From contig JAFXZY010000060.1 of assembly GCA_017541025.1 (NCBI GenBank), positions 1 through 47,196 on the forward strand: a DNA stretch of 47,196 nucleotides, given 5' to 3'. The translations under genes were made by a program, and so were the position numbers. This document shows, in pieces, positions 16,612-25,277 of the stretch. The DNA is from Bacteroidaceae bacterium. GTDB lineage: Bacteria; Bacteroidota; Bacteroidia; Bacteroidales; Bacteroidaceae. A model generated the notes under the pieces. That model did no database searches. It saw nothing but the letters and a program-made list of their open reading frames with translations, and was not told the origin of the DNA. How positions within the stretch are numbered: position 1 is the stretch's first letter; every line of letters begins with the position of its first letter.

Positions 16612-17119
16612 AGCCTCACCCCCTTCCCCTCTCCGAGGAGAGGGGAGTTGTTAGATATTAATAACTATGTTAATTGTCTCAAGATATTTTTTATATCACT
16701 CTTTACGTTATCTAAATCAAAAAGAACTCTTTCATTGGAAAATCGCACAAGCGAGAATCCCAGACTATTGAGTATTCTCGTCCGTATCTCATCATCTTCT
16801 GACTGGATCCTTTCCGTATGGTAGCCACCATCAACTTCAATGACCAACATCTTATCAAGACATACAAAATCGACTATAAAGTCCCCGATAATGTGTTGAC
16901 GGCGAAACTCTACCCCCAATTGTTTATTTCTTATGCTTTGCCAAAGAACATTTTCCGCTGTTGTGCTATTTCTCCTATTTTTTTTAGCACAATCCTTAAG
17001 GATATTGTATCTGTCAGAGGAAGCCCAACGGAAACGAGTAGTTTTTGTCACCTCATTCATAAATCAAGTTCTCCCTGGACATACTCCCCTCTCCCCGGAG
17101 AGGGGTTGGGGGTGAGGCT
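16612..17119 (-). mobile_element. DUF559-REP element 2 between ruvB and the SpmAB gene
   Basis: The left unit (16612-16648, AGCCTCACCCCCTTCC then CCCTCTCCGAGGAGAGGGG) and right unit (17083-17119) are near-exact reverse complements with the palindromes facing inward. The enclosed gene is DUF559 copy B, on the host-operon strand. The right unit is translated as part of the RuvB C terminus. These are type 1 units (CCTCTCC palindromes), unlike the type 2 units around copy A. Confidence 0.72.
16665..17060 (-). CDS. DUF559 endonuclease-like protein, copy B
   Basis: A 131-residue protein. The core '[19 protein letters not shown]' followed by '[14 protein letters not shown]' (about 49-84) has the Asp and E-x-D residues expected of a Vsr-like nuclease, then '[14 protein letters not shown]'. 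Its start overlaps the ruvB stop by ATGA. It shares with copy C the N-terminal '[13 protein letters not shown]' block and is much closer to C than to A. Flanked by inverted type 1 units. Function beyond the fold is not established here. Confidence 0.85.
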   Translation of the reverse strand: MNEVTKTTRFRWASSDRYNILKDCAKKNRRNSTTAENVLWQSIRNKQLGVEFRRQHIIGDFIVDFVCLDKMLVIEVDGGYHTERIQSEDDEIRTRILNSLGFSLVRFSNERVLFDLDNVKSDIKNILRQLT

Positions 17120-18103
17120 TCTATTGAGATGTGAATACGCCAATTCTGTAACTTCACGTCCACGAGGAGTACGCTTAAGGAATCCCTCCTTGATGAGGAA
17201 AGGCTCATAGACCTCCTCGACTGTACCGCCGTCTTCACCAATAGCTGTTGCGATGGTGTTGATGCCCACAGGGCCGCCCTTGAACTTATCAATGATGGTG
17301 AGCAAGATCTTATTGTCTATCTCATCCAGACCATAGCGGTCGATATTCAATGCCTCCAAAGCCACACGGGCAATCTTGAGGTCAATCTGACCATTTCCCT
17401 TCACCTGAGCAAAGTCGCGAACACGTCGCAACAGTGCATTGGCAATACGTGGCGTACCACGGCTGCGACTGGCAATCTCACCGGCAGCTTCTGCATCTAT
17501 AGGAAGCCCCAAGATACCGGCACTACGGGTAATGATACGTTGCAGCGTCTTGGCATCATAATACTCTAAGTGCATGTTGATACCGAATCGGGCACGCAAA
17601 GGTGCCGTAAGCAGACCACTGCGGGTGGTGGCACCCACCAAGGTGAAAGGAGCCAAATCAATCTGTATGCTACGGGCACTGGGACCCTTGTCTATCATGA
17701 TATCTATCCGATAGTCTTCCATCGCACTATACAGATATTCCTCAACGACAGGACTCAGACGGTGAATCTCATCAATAAAGAGAACGTCGTTGGCTTCCAA
17801 GCTGGTAAGGATACCTGCCAAATCGCCTGGTTTATCCAAAACGGGACCGCTGGTGAGCTTAAATCCTACACCCAACTCGTTGGCAATGATATTACTGAGT
17901 GTGGTCTTTCCCAATCCTGGAGGACCATGCAGCAGGGTATGGTCCAGGGGTTCTCCGCGGTACTTGGCGGCCTCCACGAAGATGCGTAGATTCTCTACCA
18001 CCTTCTGCTGACCGCTAAAGTCCTCGAAACGCAAGGGGCGAAGGGCATTCTCAAAATCCTTCTCCTTGTTGCGACCCTCTTGTCTTATATCAAATTCTTC
18101 CAT
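17057..18103 (-). CDS. ruvB: Holliday junction branch-migration ATPase RuvB
   Basis: A 348-residue AAA+ motor that with RuvA/RuvC drives branch migration of Holliday junctions. Walker A '[10 protein letters not shown]', Walker B 'LFIDEIHRL', sensor 'GATTRSG' and the winged-helix tail '[24 protein letters not shown]' are all present. After the normal C-terminal helix the protein continues with about 20 extra residues ('[21 protein letters not shown]') encoded by the inserted REP-like unit and what follows. It overlaps ybeY by 19 bp and DUF559 copy B by ATGA. Core function should be intact. Confidence 0.95.
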   Translation of the reverse strand: MEEFDIRQEGRNKEKDFENALRPLRFEDFSGQQKVVENLRIFVEAAKYRGEPLDHTLLHGPPGLGKTTLSNIIANELGVGFKLTSGPVLDKPGDLAGILTSLEANDVLFIDEIHRLSPVVEEYLYSAMEDYRIDIMIDKGPSARSIQIDLAPFTLVGATTRSGLLTAPLRARFGINMHLEYYDAKTLQRIITRSAGILGLPIDAEAAGEIASRSRGTPRIANALLRRVRDFAQVKGNGQIDLKIARVALEALNIDRYGLDEIDNKILLTIIDKFKGGPVGINTIATAIGEDGGTVEEVYEPFLIKEGFLKRTPRGREVTELAYSHLNRSLTPNPSPGRGEYVQGELDL

Positions 18104-18507
18104 AATTCCAATGCTTTGTCTTCCTCGGCTTCCATAATGGCACGTTCTCCTGGCCCCTTGTCATCGATGCCGCACAGGTGCAACACACCATGTATAATAA
18201 CGCGATACAACTCCTCGTTGTAATCGCAGCCTATCTGTTCACTGTTCGTCCGAACCGTATCTACTCCAATATAGATATCACCTGATATGGTAGAACCCTG
18301 ACTGTAATCGAAACCTATGTGGTCGGTGTAATAATCATGGCCTATGAATTCGCGGTTCACACGCAGAATTTCCTCATCATCCACAAAGATAAAATTGATA
18401 TCTCCCACATGTCGCCGGTATGTTGCTGCCACCTGACGTACCCATTCAGTAACCTTCTGCTGGTTGATGGGCGGCATCTCGGTATTTACGACATTGTACG
18501 ATATCAT
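18085..18507 (-). CDS. ybeY: Endoribonuclease YbeY (16S rRNA maturation)
   Basis: A 140-residue metal-dependent RNase involved in 16S rRNA 3'-end maturation and ribosome quality control. The motif '[17 protein letters not shown]' carries two of the zinc-binding histidines; the third His of the E. coli type is Asp or Lys here, which I believe is usual in Bacteroidetes. It overlaps the S41 protease stop by ATGA and ruvB by 19 bp, so the block is tightly coupled. Confidence 0.93.
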   Translation of the reverse strand: MISYNVVNTEMPPINQQKVTEWVRQVAATYRRHVGDINFIFVDDEEILRVNREFIGHDYYTDHIGFDYSQGSTISGDIYIGVDTVRTNSEQIGCDYNEELYRVIIHGVLHLCGIDDKGPGERAIMEAEEDKALELWKNLI

Positions 18508-20108
18508 TTCTCCAACAGTTCAACCGCCTTCTTCACCACCTCATCATCCTCATAGATAATGCTGAAGTATTCACTCATATCCCAAAGGTCACGGGCAATC
18601 AATCCCTTCAGTATCATACGGATATTCTCCGTTGCCTTTGCCTTGTCTTCATCGTCCTTGGGGGTAATTTTCTCCTTTTCACCTTCTGCAAAGATTCCGT
18701 CGATAAGTTCCTGGGGAACCTGGAATGTGGCCTTGTACTGCTCGAAGGTAGGATATTGCTTGGAGAGCTTCTTGCGGTTCTTATCCATGTACTTCAGGTT
18801 GGCGTTCACAATCAGGTTCTTTGCCGAGAGTTCTCTGTAGTACTTGCTGTACTTCAGCGTATCCAGGGGAACAAAATAATCGGGCATAATACCGCCACCA
18901 CCATATACAGTACGTTTCTCGCGCAAAGTCTGATAACGCAGGGAGTCGGGGAAGTGAATGCTGTCGGCATTTGTCAGTTCACCTTTATTGTAACGATTGA
19001 TAACATCCTTGGCATAACTCAACTTGTCACCCTTCTCGTAAGGCTTCTGAATACATCTGCCGCTGGGAGTGTAATACTTGGCGGTTGTCAGACGAATCAT
19101 ACTGCCGTCAGGCAAATCGATGGGACGCTGTACCAAACCTTTTCCAAAGGTTCTCCTTCCCACTACAATACCACGGTCCTGATCCTGAAGCGCACCGGAA
19201 AGAATCTCTGAAGCAGAAGCGCTGTACTCATCAACCAGACAGACCACCTTTCCCTCCATAAAGATGCCATTACCTGTGCTACGGAATTCCTGACTGGGAA
19301 CACTTCTGCCCCGTGTATATACTATCATATCACCCTTGGGCAGGAACTCACTGGCGATATCCGCTGCAGCCTGAAGGAATCCTCCACCATTCTGCTGAAG
19401 GTCAATGATAAGGTTCTCCATCCCCTGTTCCTTGAGCTTCTTGATGGCTTCTACCACCTCCTGGTGCGTGGTCTGTGCAAAGTTATTGAAACGGATCAGA
19501 CCAATCTTTGGAGTCACCATATAGGCAGCATCAACCGAATTAACAGGAATCTTGTCGCGCTTCACATCAAAATACATGGTTTCCTTAATACCCCGTCTTA
19601 CCACACCCAGATGGGCGATGGTTCCCTTGGGACCACGCAGACGGCGCATAATCTCTTCCCTGCTCATCTTAACACCGGCTATGGCTGTATCAGCTACACT
19701 TACAATACGGTCGCCTGCCAGGATTCCCACTCTCTCGCTGGGACCTTTAGGAACGGGTTGAATAACCAGAAGTGTATCATCCAGCATATTGAACTGTACG
19801 CCTATACCCTCAAAGCTTCCTGCCAGAGGCTCTGTAAACTTCTTTGTTTCCGAAGCATTGGTATAGGCAGAGTGAGGATCCAACTTAGAGAGAATGCCGT
19901 TAATGGCATCCTCCACCATCTTCTTGGTATCTACGCTGTCCACGTATGCATTGTTAATCATTACGCTGGCCATTACCAGCTTCTGGATATTTTGCTGCAG
20001 GTCGTTTGCCGGTGCCTGCTGCTCTGCAGGTCGATTATTGCTAAAAAACTGGGCTGACGATGCGAGTGCTACGCAGAACGCCATTACGCCCAAAACCATT
20101 CTTTTCAT
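18504..20108 (-). CDS. C-terminal processing peptidase, S41 family (CtpA-like)
   Basis: A 534-residue exported protease with signal peptide (1-19), a PDZ domain around 'SFEGIGVQFNMLDDTLLV' to 'GDRIVSV' (about 95-160) and the S41 core. The nucleophile serine lies in 'DEYSASASEILSGAL' and the general-base lysine in 'GRRTFGKGLVQ'. Such enzymes trim or degrade periplasmic proteins at the C terminus. It sits between coaD and ybeY, an arrangement I recall from other Bacteroidales, and has an extra C-terminal region of about 150 residues also found in that group. Confidence 0.92.
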   Translation of the reverse strand: MKRMVLGVMAFCVALASSAQFFSNNRPAEQQAPANDLQQNIQKLVMASVMINNAYVDSVDTKKMVEDAINGILSKLDPHSAYTNASETKKFTEPLAGSFEGIGVQFNMLDDTLLVIQPVPKGPSERVGILAGDRIVSVADTAIAGVKMSREEIMRRLRGPKGTIAHLGVVRRGIKETMYFDVKRDKIPVNSVDAAYMVTPKIGLIRFNNFAQTTHQEVVEAIKKLKEQGMENLIIDLQQNGGGFLQAAADIASEFLPKGDMIVYTRGRSVPSQEFRSTGNGIFMEGKVVCLVDEYSASASEILSGALQDQDRGIVVGRRTFGKGLVQRPIDLPDGSMIRLTTAKYYTPSGRCIQKPYEKGDKLSYAKDVINRYNKGELTNADSIHFPDSLRYQTLREKRTVYGGGGIMPDYFVPLDTLKYSKYYRELSAKNLIVNANLKYMDKNRKKLSKQYPTFEQYKATFQVPQELIDGIFAEGEKEKITPKDDEDKAKATENIRMILKGLIARDLWDMSEYFSIIYEDDEVVKKAVELLEK

Positions 20109-20128
20109 CTTTCTATCTAATGTCTTTC

Positions 20129-20653
20129 TTATTTCTTACTTGAATAATGTAATCCTTCTGGCAAGAAGGGCTTTATATCTTTACCAAAATGAGCCAACTC
20201 GCGCACTATGCTGCTACTGACAGAACTATACTGCGGGTTGGCAAAAAGCAGCAAGGTTTCTATTCCCGATAGCTGCTTGTTCATATCAGCCAGTTGCATC
20301 TCGTACTCGTAGTCTTTTACCGAGCGAATACCGCGCAGGATTGCCACGGCACCGCATTGCTTGGCAAAGTCTATGGTAAGACATGTGTAGCTCTCCACGG
20401 TCACCCTGGGTTCATTGGCATATAAAGCCTTCAGGGCTCTCACTCTTTCTTCCACAGGTATCCATCCCTCTTTGTTCTCGTTGTAGCCCACCGCTATCAC
20501 GATACTGTCAAAGAGTTGCAAACCTCGTTCCACAATGTCTGCATGCCCTTTTGTGAATGGGTCGAAAGAACCGGGAAAGAGAAGCCCCCTCCCCATCCCT
20601 CCCCCGAGGAGGAGGGAGTTTTTATCAATATCATTGTAGTTTTTTGAGCTCAT
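20129..20653 (-). CDS. coaD: Phosphopantetheine adenylyltransferase CoaD with repeat-remodelled start
   Basis: CoaD makes dephospho-CoA from phosphopantetheine and ATP, the fourth CoA biosynthesis step. 'LLFPGSFDPFTKGHADIV' carries the nucleotide-binding T/H-x-G-H motif, and 'NPQYSSVSSSIVRELA' the second signature. The normal start lies 3-6 residues before FPGSFDPF. Here that region is a REP-like unit (20583-20619). The frame can begin at ATG 20653, giving 19 extra residues 'MSSKNYNDIDKNSLLLGGG', or at ATG 20596, created within the repeat, giving a 155-residue protein of normal length. I report the longer form because a GGAGAG precedes it and it overlaps the DUF559 stop by 23 bp. Confidence 0.88.
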   Translation of the reverse strand: MSSKNYNDIDKNSLLLGGGMGRGLLFPGSFDPFTKGHADIVERGLQLFDSIVIAVGYNENKEGWIPVEERVRALKALYANEPRVTVESYTCLTIDFAKQCGAVAILRGIRSVKDYEYEMQLADMNKQLSGIETLLLFANPQYSSVSSSIVRELAHFGKDIKPFLPEGLHYSSKK

Positions 20654-21020
20654 TATTTATACTCTCCAAAACTTTTTCAACATTCATAAGTACCTCTTCA
20701 TTCCTGAAACGGATTATCTTAAATCCTATTTGCTCCAAGTTTGCAGTTCGCACCATGTCATCGTCATGTTGATCACGCTCTGCATGGTATGCACCATCAA
20801 CTTCAATTATCAGTCCCTCATCTAAACAAACAAAATCAGCTATATAGTCGCCGATAACATATTGTCGTCTGAATTCAACTCCCAATTGGTTCCGTCTTAA
20901 TCGCTCCCACAGGAAAGATTCTGCTAACGTCTGGTGTTTTCTATTCTCTTTAGCAAACTCTCTCAACAGTCCATATCTGTCAGGAGAAGCCCATTTAAAC
21001 CGATTGGTTTCCGTTGTCAT
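20631..21020 (-). CDS. DUF559 endonuclease-like protein, copy C
   Basis: A 129-residue protein with 'GVEFRRQYVIGDYIADFVC' then 'GLIIEVDGAYHAERDQHDDD' (about 47-85): Asp in 'ADF' and E-x-D in 'IEVDGAYH', then 'IGFKIIRFRNEEVL'. Its N terminus 'RFKWASPDRYGLL' matches copy B. Its 3' end overlaps the long form of coaD by 23 bp. Again it lies on the strand of the host operon and inside inverted REP-like units. Confidence 0.85.
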   Translation of the reverse strand: MTTETNRFKWASPDRYGLLREFAKENRKHQTLAESFLWERLRRNQLGVEFRRQYVIGDYIADFVCLDEGLIIEVDGAYHAERDQHDDDMVRTANLEQIGFKIIRFRNEEVLMNVEKVLESINNELKKLQ

Positions 21021-21033
21021 ATAGCTTTATTTG

Positions 21034-21233
21034 TTCCCCTCCTCCCCGGGGGCGACTGGGGTCTCTAGAGAAACCACTGAATGTGGTTCCGGCCCCACAA
21101 AGGGGCGAAGAAGGCCCTTTGGAAGAAAGACTGAATGTCTTTCTGTGCCTGATGAGGGGAAGAATCTTCGATTCTGACGGTGGCCCGAAGGGGAGTCCCC
21201 ACTCACGAGGGAGGCAGGTCAGGGGAGGGGGCT
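21034..21233 (-). repeat. Extended multi-hairpin REP-like unit upstream of DUF559 copy C
   Basis: The first about 70 bp match the long unit in the symporter gene (6168-6238), including TCTCTAGAGA and the hairpin ACCAC-TGAAT-GTGGT. This copy has an additional about 80 bp with two more hairpins, AGAAAGAC-TGAAT-GTCTTTCT and GAATC-TTC-GATTC. The two copies rejoin at AGTCCCCACTCACGAGGGAG. The recurrent TGAAT loop is striking. Confidence 0.75.
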
Positions 21234-23234
21234 ATCCTCTTCTGGTAAATCTTCCTCAATCACCAGATTGTCGATGATAAAGTTCTGACGCTCCATCGTG
21301 TTATCGCCCATATAGAAATTCAAGAGCTCTGCCACCTGATCAGACTTATGAAGCGTCACCTGGTCGAGACGGATATCAGGACCGATGAAGTTACGGAACT
21401 CCTCAGGACTAATCTCACCCAGACCTTTGAAACGCGTTATCTCCGGCTCCGGCCCAAGGTCCTCTATAGCCTGCAGGCGCTCTTCTTCAGTATAACAATA
21501 TTGTGTTACAAAATCCTTCGAGAGACTGAGGTGGCGAGGACGTTTCCCATCGCTATAGGCAGGAGTATCCTCAGCATTGTTTCGTGCTTCCAGCTCGGCC
21601 TCTATGGCATTCAACCTGGTTTTCCCTATCTTTGTCTTCTTACCGCGGACACGGAAAAGAGGAGTCTGCAAGATGAAAACGTGACCTTTCTTCACCAGTT
21701 CCGGGAAGAATTTCAGGAAGAAGGTCAGCATCAGCAGACGGATGTGCATACCGTCATCATCGGCATCGGTTGCCACAATAACCTTGTTGTAGCGCAGACC
21801 ATCCAACCCGTCCTCTATATTCAGGGCAGCCTGAAGCAAGTTGAACTCCTCGTTCTCATAAACAACCTTTTTGGTCAGCTTATAACAGTTAAGGGGTTTT
21901 CCTCGCAAAGAGAACACAGCCTGAGTGTTCACGTCCCTACTCTTGGTGATGCTTCCGCTGGCAGAGTCACCCTCTGTAATAAAGATACTGCTCTCCTCCT
22001 GCAGTTCGCCTTTGGAATCAGTAAGGTGCACACGACAGTCGCGCAATTTACGGTTATGCAAACTGGCTTTCTTAGACATCTCACGTGCTTTCTTGGCTAC
22101 ACCGGCCATCTCCTTTCGGAGTTTCTCACTCTCAGCGACCTTCTGAAGGATGACATCAGCCACATCGGTATTCTTATGCAGATAGTTGTCCACCTGTTCC
22201 TTCACGAAATCACCAATGAACTTATCGATGGAGACACCTCCTTCAGGCTCGGTTGTGGTACTACCCAACTTTACCTTTGTCTGGCTCTCAAAGAGAGGTT
22301 CTTGGATATTGATGCTGATGGCAGCCACCATACCGTTGCGGATGTCGGCATACTCATAGTTCTTGCCGCTATAGTCCTTGATAACTTCAGCTATGTATTT
22401 CTTGAAAGCTGCCTGATGGGTACCTCCCAACGTGGTATTCTGACCGTTGACGAAAGAGTAATACTCCTCTCCGTTTTGTTTGGTATGGGTAAAGGCAACT
22501 TCGATATCTTCACCACGGAGGTGTACAATGGGATACAACGGTTCATAGTCCATACGGTCGGAAAGCAGGTCGCTGAGTCCGTTGCGCGAGAGGATGCGAC
22601 GTCCGTTGAACATAATGGTCAATCCAGTGTTCAGGTAGGTGTAGTTACGGAGCATTGTCTCCACAAACTCACCTCGGAAAGCATAATGTTTGAAGAGTGA
22701 AGCATCTGGCTCAAAAAATACGGATGTTCCGTTCTCATCCTGTGTAGCTTCTGTGGTATCGTTTTCCAGAATACCCTTACAGAACACAGCCTTGCGTACC
22801 TGTCCGTCACGGAAACTCTGCACCTCGAAGCGCACGCTCAAGGCATTAACAGCTTTCAGACCCACACCATTCAGACCTACGCTTTTCTGGAAAGCCTTGC
22901 TGTCATACTTACCTCCAGTATTAAGCATGGAAACCGCTTCTATCAGTTTTCCTAAAGGAATACCGCGGCCATAGTCACGAACTCTTACGCGCAGATTATC
23001 CTCGATATCCACTTCGATACGTTTGCCAGCACCCATTTTGAATTCATCAATGCTATTATCGATGACTTCCTTCAGGAGCACATAGATGCCATCTTCAGCC
23101 TGTGAACCGTCGCTGAGACGCCCAATGTACATACCTGGACGCGTACGGATGTGTTCCATATCGGAGAGGTGACGGATATTACCCTCGTCGTAATTTACTT
23201 TCTCCTGTACACTATCTTGTTTTGTTTCTTCCAT
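21219..23234 (-). CDS. parE: DNA topoisomerase IV subunit B (ParE; GyrB-type)
   Basis: A 671-residue type IIA topoisomerase ATPase subunit. The GHKL ATPase includes '[12 protein letters not shown]' and '[13 protein letters not shown]'. The TOPRIM domain includes '[11 protein letters not shown]' and '[17 protein letters not shown]', and the tail has '[12 protein letters not shown]'. ParC is not in the window, so the choice of ParE over GyrB rests on overall resemblance. The last residues 'EEDSPLP' and the TGA come from the adjacent REP-like unit, so its original stop was lost or displaced. The GNAT-like gene upstream ends 2 bp before its start. Confidence 0.88.
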   Translation of the reverse strand: MEETKQDSVQEKVNYDEGNIRHLSDMEHIRTRPGMYIGRLSDGSQAEDGIYVLLKEVIDNSIDEFKMGAGKRIEVDIEDNLRVRVRDYGRGIPLGKLIEAVSMLNTGGKYDSKAFQKSVGLNGVGLKAVNALSVRFEVQSFRDGQVRKAVFCKGILENDTTEATQDENGTSVFFEPDASLFKHYAFRGEFVETMLRNYTYLNTGLTIMFNGRRILSRNGLSDLLSDRMDYEPLYPIVHLRGEDIEVAFTHTKQNGEEYYSFVNGQNTTLGGTHQAAFKKYIAEVIKDYSGKNYEYADIRNGMVAAISINIQEPLFESQTKVKLGSTTTEPEGGVSIDKFIGDFVKEQVDNYLHKNTDVADVILQKVAESEKLRKEMAGVAKKAREMSKKASLHNRKLRDCRVHLTDSKGELQEESSIFITEGDSASGSITKSRDVNTQAVFSLRGKPLNCYKLTKKVVYENEEFNLLQAALNIEDGLDGLRYNKVIVATDADDDGMHIRLLMLTFFLKFFPELVKKGHVFILQTPLFRVRGKKTKIGKTRLNAIEAELEARNNAEDTPAYSDGKRPRHLSLSKDFVTQYCYTEEERLQAIEDLGPEPEITRFKGLGEISPEEFRNFIGPDIRLDQVTLHKSDQVAELLNFYMGDNTMERQNFIIDNLVIEEDLPEEDSPLP

Positions 23235-23236
23235 TC

Positions 23237-24388
23237 TTACAAATCTTTCCCAAATGCTGCCCTGCGCTTATGAATAACACAATCCAAGTTCTTCCATTGC
23301 GTCTGACTGGCAATATTCTCCTCTAACTGAGGATGTGTCTCAGCCCACTCGTAACCGTCTTTTGTTGCTTCTGGAATAATATTGGCAAATATAAGGGCAT
23401 TGGCTCCCTTGTCATGATACTCAGGCAATACACCCACTAACAGCATATCCAATATTCTGGGATGCTTGTTGAACCATAGTGCCTTGGCTATATGATACCA
23501 TCCAAAGGGGAAAAGCTTAGATTTTGCCTTCTGTACAGCCCGGCTAAGACTGGTGACACAGACACCCATTCCTATCACCTCCCCTTCTGCGTTCTCCACA
23601 ACAGAGAGGTATCGCTTATCCAGTAAAGGCAGAAACCTGTCGGCAAAGGTTTTCATCTGGTACTCATCAAGTTCACTGTATTCATATAGCTTAGCATAAG
23701 CACGGTTTACCACACCGAAAATCTTCTCTATATAGCCTTCTTTCAGAATTTCCTTCTTGCTCTTGAACTTACGGATCCTGAATCCGTAACGCTCCTGCAC
23801 CATTTGGGCAATTCTAAAATACTTCTGCATATTGGCCTCATGCCCGTTTACCGGCACCATAACCTTACGCTCCACCCACCCTTGTTCTTTCTGGTAGCCC
23901 AACTGCTCCATGTGCTTGGGATAATAGGGGTAGTTATAAATAGAAAAGACGGTTCCCAACTGATCGTATCCTTCCGTGAGCATTCCTTCCGGGTCAAGGT
24001 CGGTAAAACCAAGAGGACCTACAATATGTGTCATGCTGCGTTGTCGACCCCAATTCTCTACTGCTTGCATCAGCAGACGGGTTACCTCAATATCATCAGT
24101 GAAGTCAATCCATCCAAAACGTACATGCTTTGTATTCCATGTCTCATTGGCACGATGGTTGATGATGGCAGCAACACGACCGACGATTTCCCCGTCTCTG
24201 TGAGCAACAAACAACTCGGCCTCACAAAAACGGAATGCAGGATTCCTTTTGGGGTCAAAAGTATCCAACGTGTCCTCCAACAAATCAGGTACGGCATACG
24301 GGTTGCCTTTGTACAACTCATAGCCGAATCTGGCAAACTGTTTCAACTCCTTTCGGGTCTTAACGCTGCTTATGATGATATCTGACAT
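23237..24388 (-). CDS. GNAT-like N-acetyltransferase of unknown substrate
   Basis: A 383-residue protein. The N-terminal half ('[28 protein letters not shown]', '[24 protein letters not shown]', '[14 protein letters not shown]') and C-terminal half ('[23 protein letters not shown]') resemble a family of paired GNAT-fold proteins common in Bacteroidales. The acetyl-CoA loop is only weakly recognisable, so activity is uncertain. It is the first gene of the minus-strand run that continues to parE 2 bp downstream. Confidence 0.75.
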   Translation of the reverse strand: MSDIIISSVKTRKELKQFARFGYELYKGNPYAVPDLLEDTLDTFDPKRNPAFRFCEAELFVAHRDGEIVGRVAAIINHRANETWNTKHVRFGWIDFTDDIEVTRLLMQAVENWGRQRSMTHIVGPLGFTDLDPEGMLTEGYDQLGTVFSIYNYPYYPKHMEQLGYQKEQGWVERKVMVPVNGHEANMQKYFRIAQMVQERYGFRIRKFKSKKEILKEGYIEKIFGVVNRAYAKLYEYSELDEYQMKTFADRFLPLLDKRYLSVVENAEGEVIGMGVCVTSLSRAVQKAKSKLFPFGWYHIAKALWFNKHPRILDMLLVGVLPEYHDKGANALIFANIIPEATKDGYEWAETHPQLEENIASQTQWKNLDCVIHKRRAAFGKDL

Positions 24389-24416
24389 CTACTAACGTTG
24401 ATTAATAATTTGACGG

Positions 24417-24424
24417 CAAAGATA
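24417..24424 (-). promoter_or_regulatory. Promoter -7 box for the GNAT/parE run
   Basis: TATCTTTG on the minus strand, 28 bp before the GNAT-like start. No good -33 element at 19-21 bp was found. Confidence 0.55.
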
Positions 24425-24502
24425 GCAAAAAATAACCATAACAACGGGCTTATTCCCCAAATTATGTGAAATATGAACGTTAAAAGAATAAAAAATGGCA
24501 CT

Positions 24503-24539
24503 TTGACGCCCTAATTGACCAAAAAACAAATAACTTTGC
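24503..24539 (+). promoter_or_regulatory. Promoter of the outer-membrane barrel gene at 24546
   Basis: TAACTTTG (24532-24539) is only 6 bp from the ATG, so the transcript would be almost leaderless. A TTTG at 24503-24506 is 25 bp upstream, longer than usual. Confidence 0.55.
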
Positions 24540-24545
24540 AAAGCA

Positions 24546-25226
24546 ATGTATCAAAAAAAGAAACTCAAACACATAATAACAACTTTTTTCCTGCTTGTTA
24601 TTTGCTTATCAAATAGAGCCGAAAATACGGCAGAAGAACCACCTTGTCATCAGGCGTATCCCTATATGTTTGCCGGCATTCAGGGAGGCATGCAGACTAC
24701 GCTCTCGAAAGGTTATAGCAATGCCCGACTTATCACCCCGACTGCCAGCATCTGCTTTGGCGCATTTTTCTCATCATATATGGGTGCGAGATTGCACGTT
24801 AACGGACTTTGGAATCAGGGAGGATATAACGAGAACGGGCTCGACTTCAAATACAAGTACAAATATACCACCATCAACCTTGATATGATGATCAACCTGG
24901 TGAATCTCATCTGCAGAAGAGCCTATTCCCCCGTGAATGTCTATTTCATTAACGGCTTTGGTCTGAATATGGCTTGGGACAATGACGATGCCTATGCGCA
25001 CAAGGATGTATTACCCTATGCATACAACAGTACCAGCTTTAGCCACAATATCAGAATAGGTCTGATGATTGATTACAATATCGCCAAGAACATCAGCGTC
25101 AATCTGGAAATCAACGGCAACAACCTTGGCGACCGTTATAACAGCAAGCTATCCAACCATACCGACTGGCAGCTGACTGCTCAGCTTGGTTTGGCTTATA
25201 AGTTCGGTTACAAGAAAGCCCGATAA
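24546..25226 (+). CDS. Outer-membrane beta-barrel protein
   Basis: A 226-residue protein with a basic start and signal peptide (about 1-25, 'KKKLKHIITTFFLLVICLSNRA'). Alternating hydrophobic/aromatic strands follow ('YMFAGIQGGMQTTLS', 'GARLHVNGLWNQGGYN', 'INLDMMINLVNLI', 'NIRIGLMIDYNI', 'LTAQLGLAYKFGYKK'), consistent with an eight-stranded barrel. It resembles the N-terminal barrel of Bacteroidales OmpA-like proteins, but here no peptidoglycan-binding domain follows. It has its own promoter. The partner and role are unknown. Confidence 0.75.
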   Translation: MYQKKKLKHIITTFFLLVICLSNRAENTAEEPPCHQAYPYMFAGIQGGMQTTLSKGYSNARLITPTASICFGAFFSSYMGARLHVNGLWNQGGYNENGLDFKYKYKYTTINLDMMINLVNLICRRAYSPVNVYFINGFGLNMAWDNDDAYAHKDVLPYAYNSTSFSHNIRIGLMIDYNIAKNISVNLEINGNNLGDRYNSKLSNHTDWQLTAQLGLAYKFGYKKAR

Positions 25227-25277
25227 CTAAGGAAGATGTAAGATGGCTGATGGCTGAAGTAAACAGTAAACGGTAAA

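Larger units (their letters stand above)
20583..21233 (-). mobile_element. DUF559-REP element 3 between parE and coaD
   Basis: The left unit (20583-20619) reads AGCCCCCTCCCCATCC plus the palindromic CTCCCCCGAGGAGGAGGGAG. The right end (21034-21233) is an extended unit ending GGGGAGGGGGCT, inverted to the left one. DUF559 copy C lies between. The left unit forms the N-terminal coding region of coaD, and the right unit supplies the last codons and the TGA of parE. Confidence 0.72.

Noticed and set aside
21348-22700. 450-codon plus-strand frame opposite parE
   Set aside because: Long, but antisense to a conserved topoisomerase gene; composition and lack of motifs mark it as a shadow.
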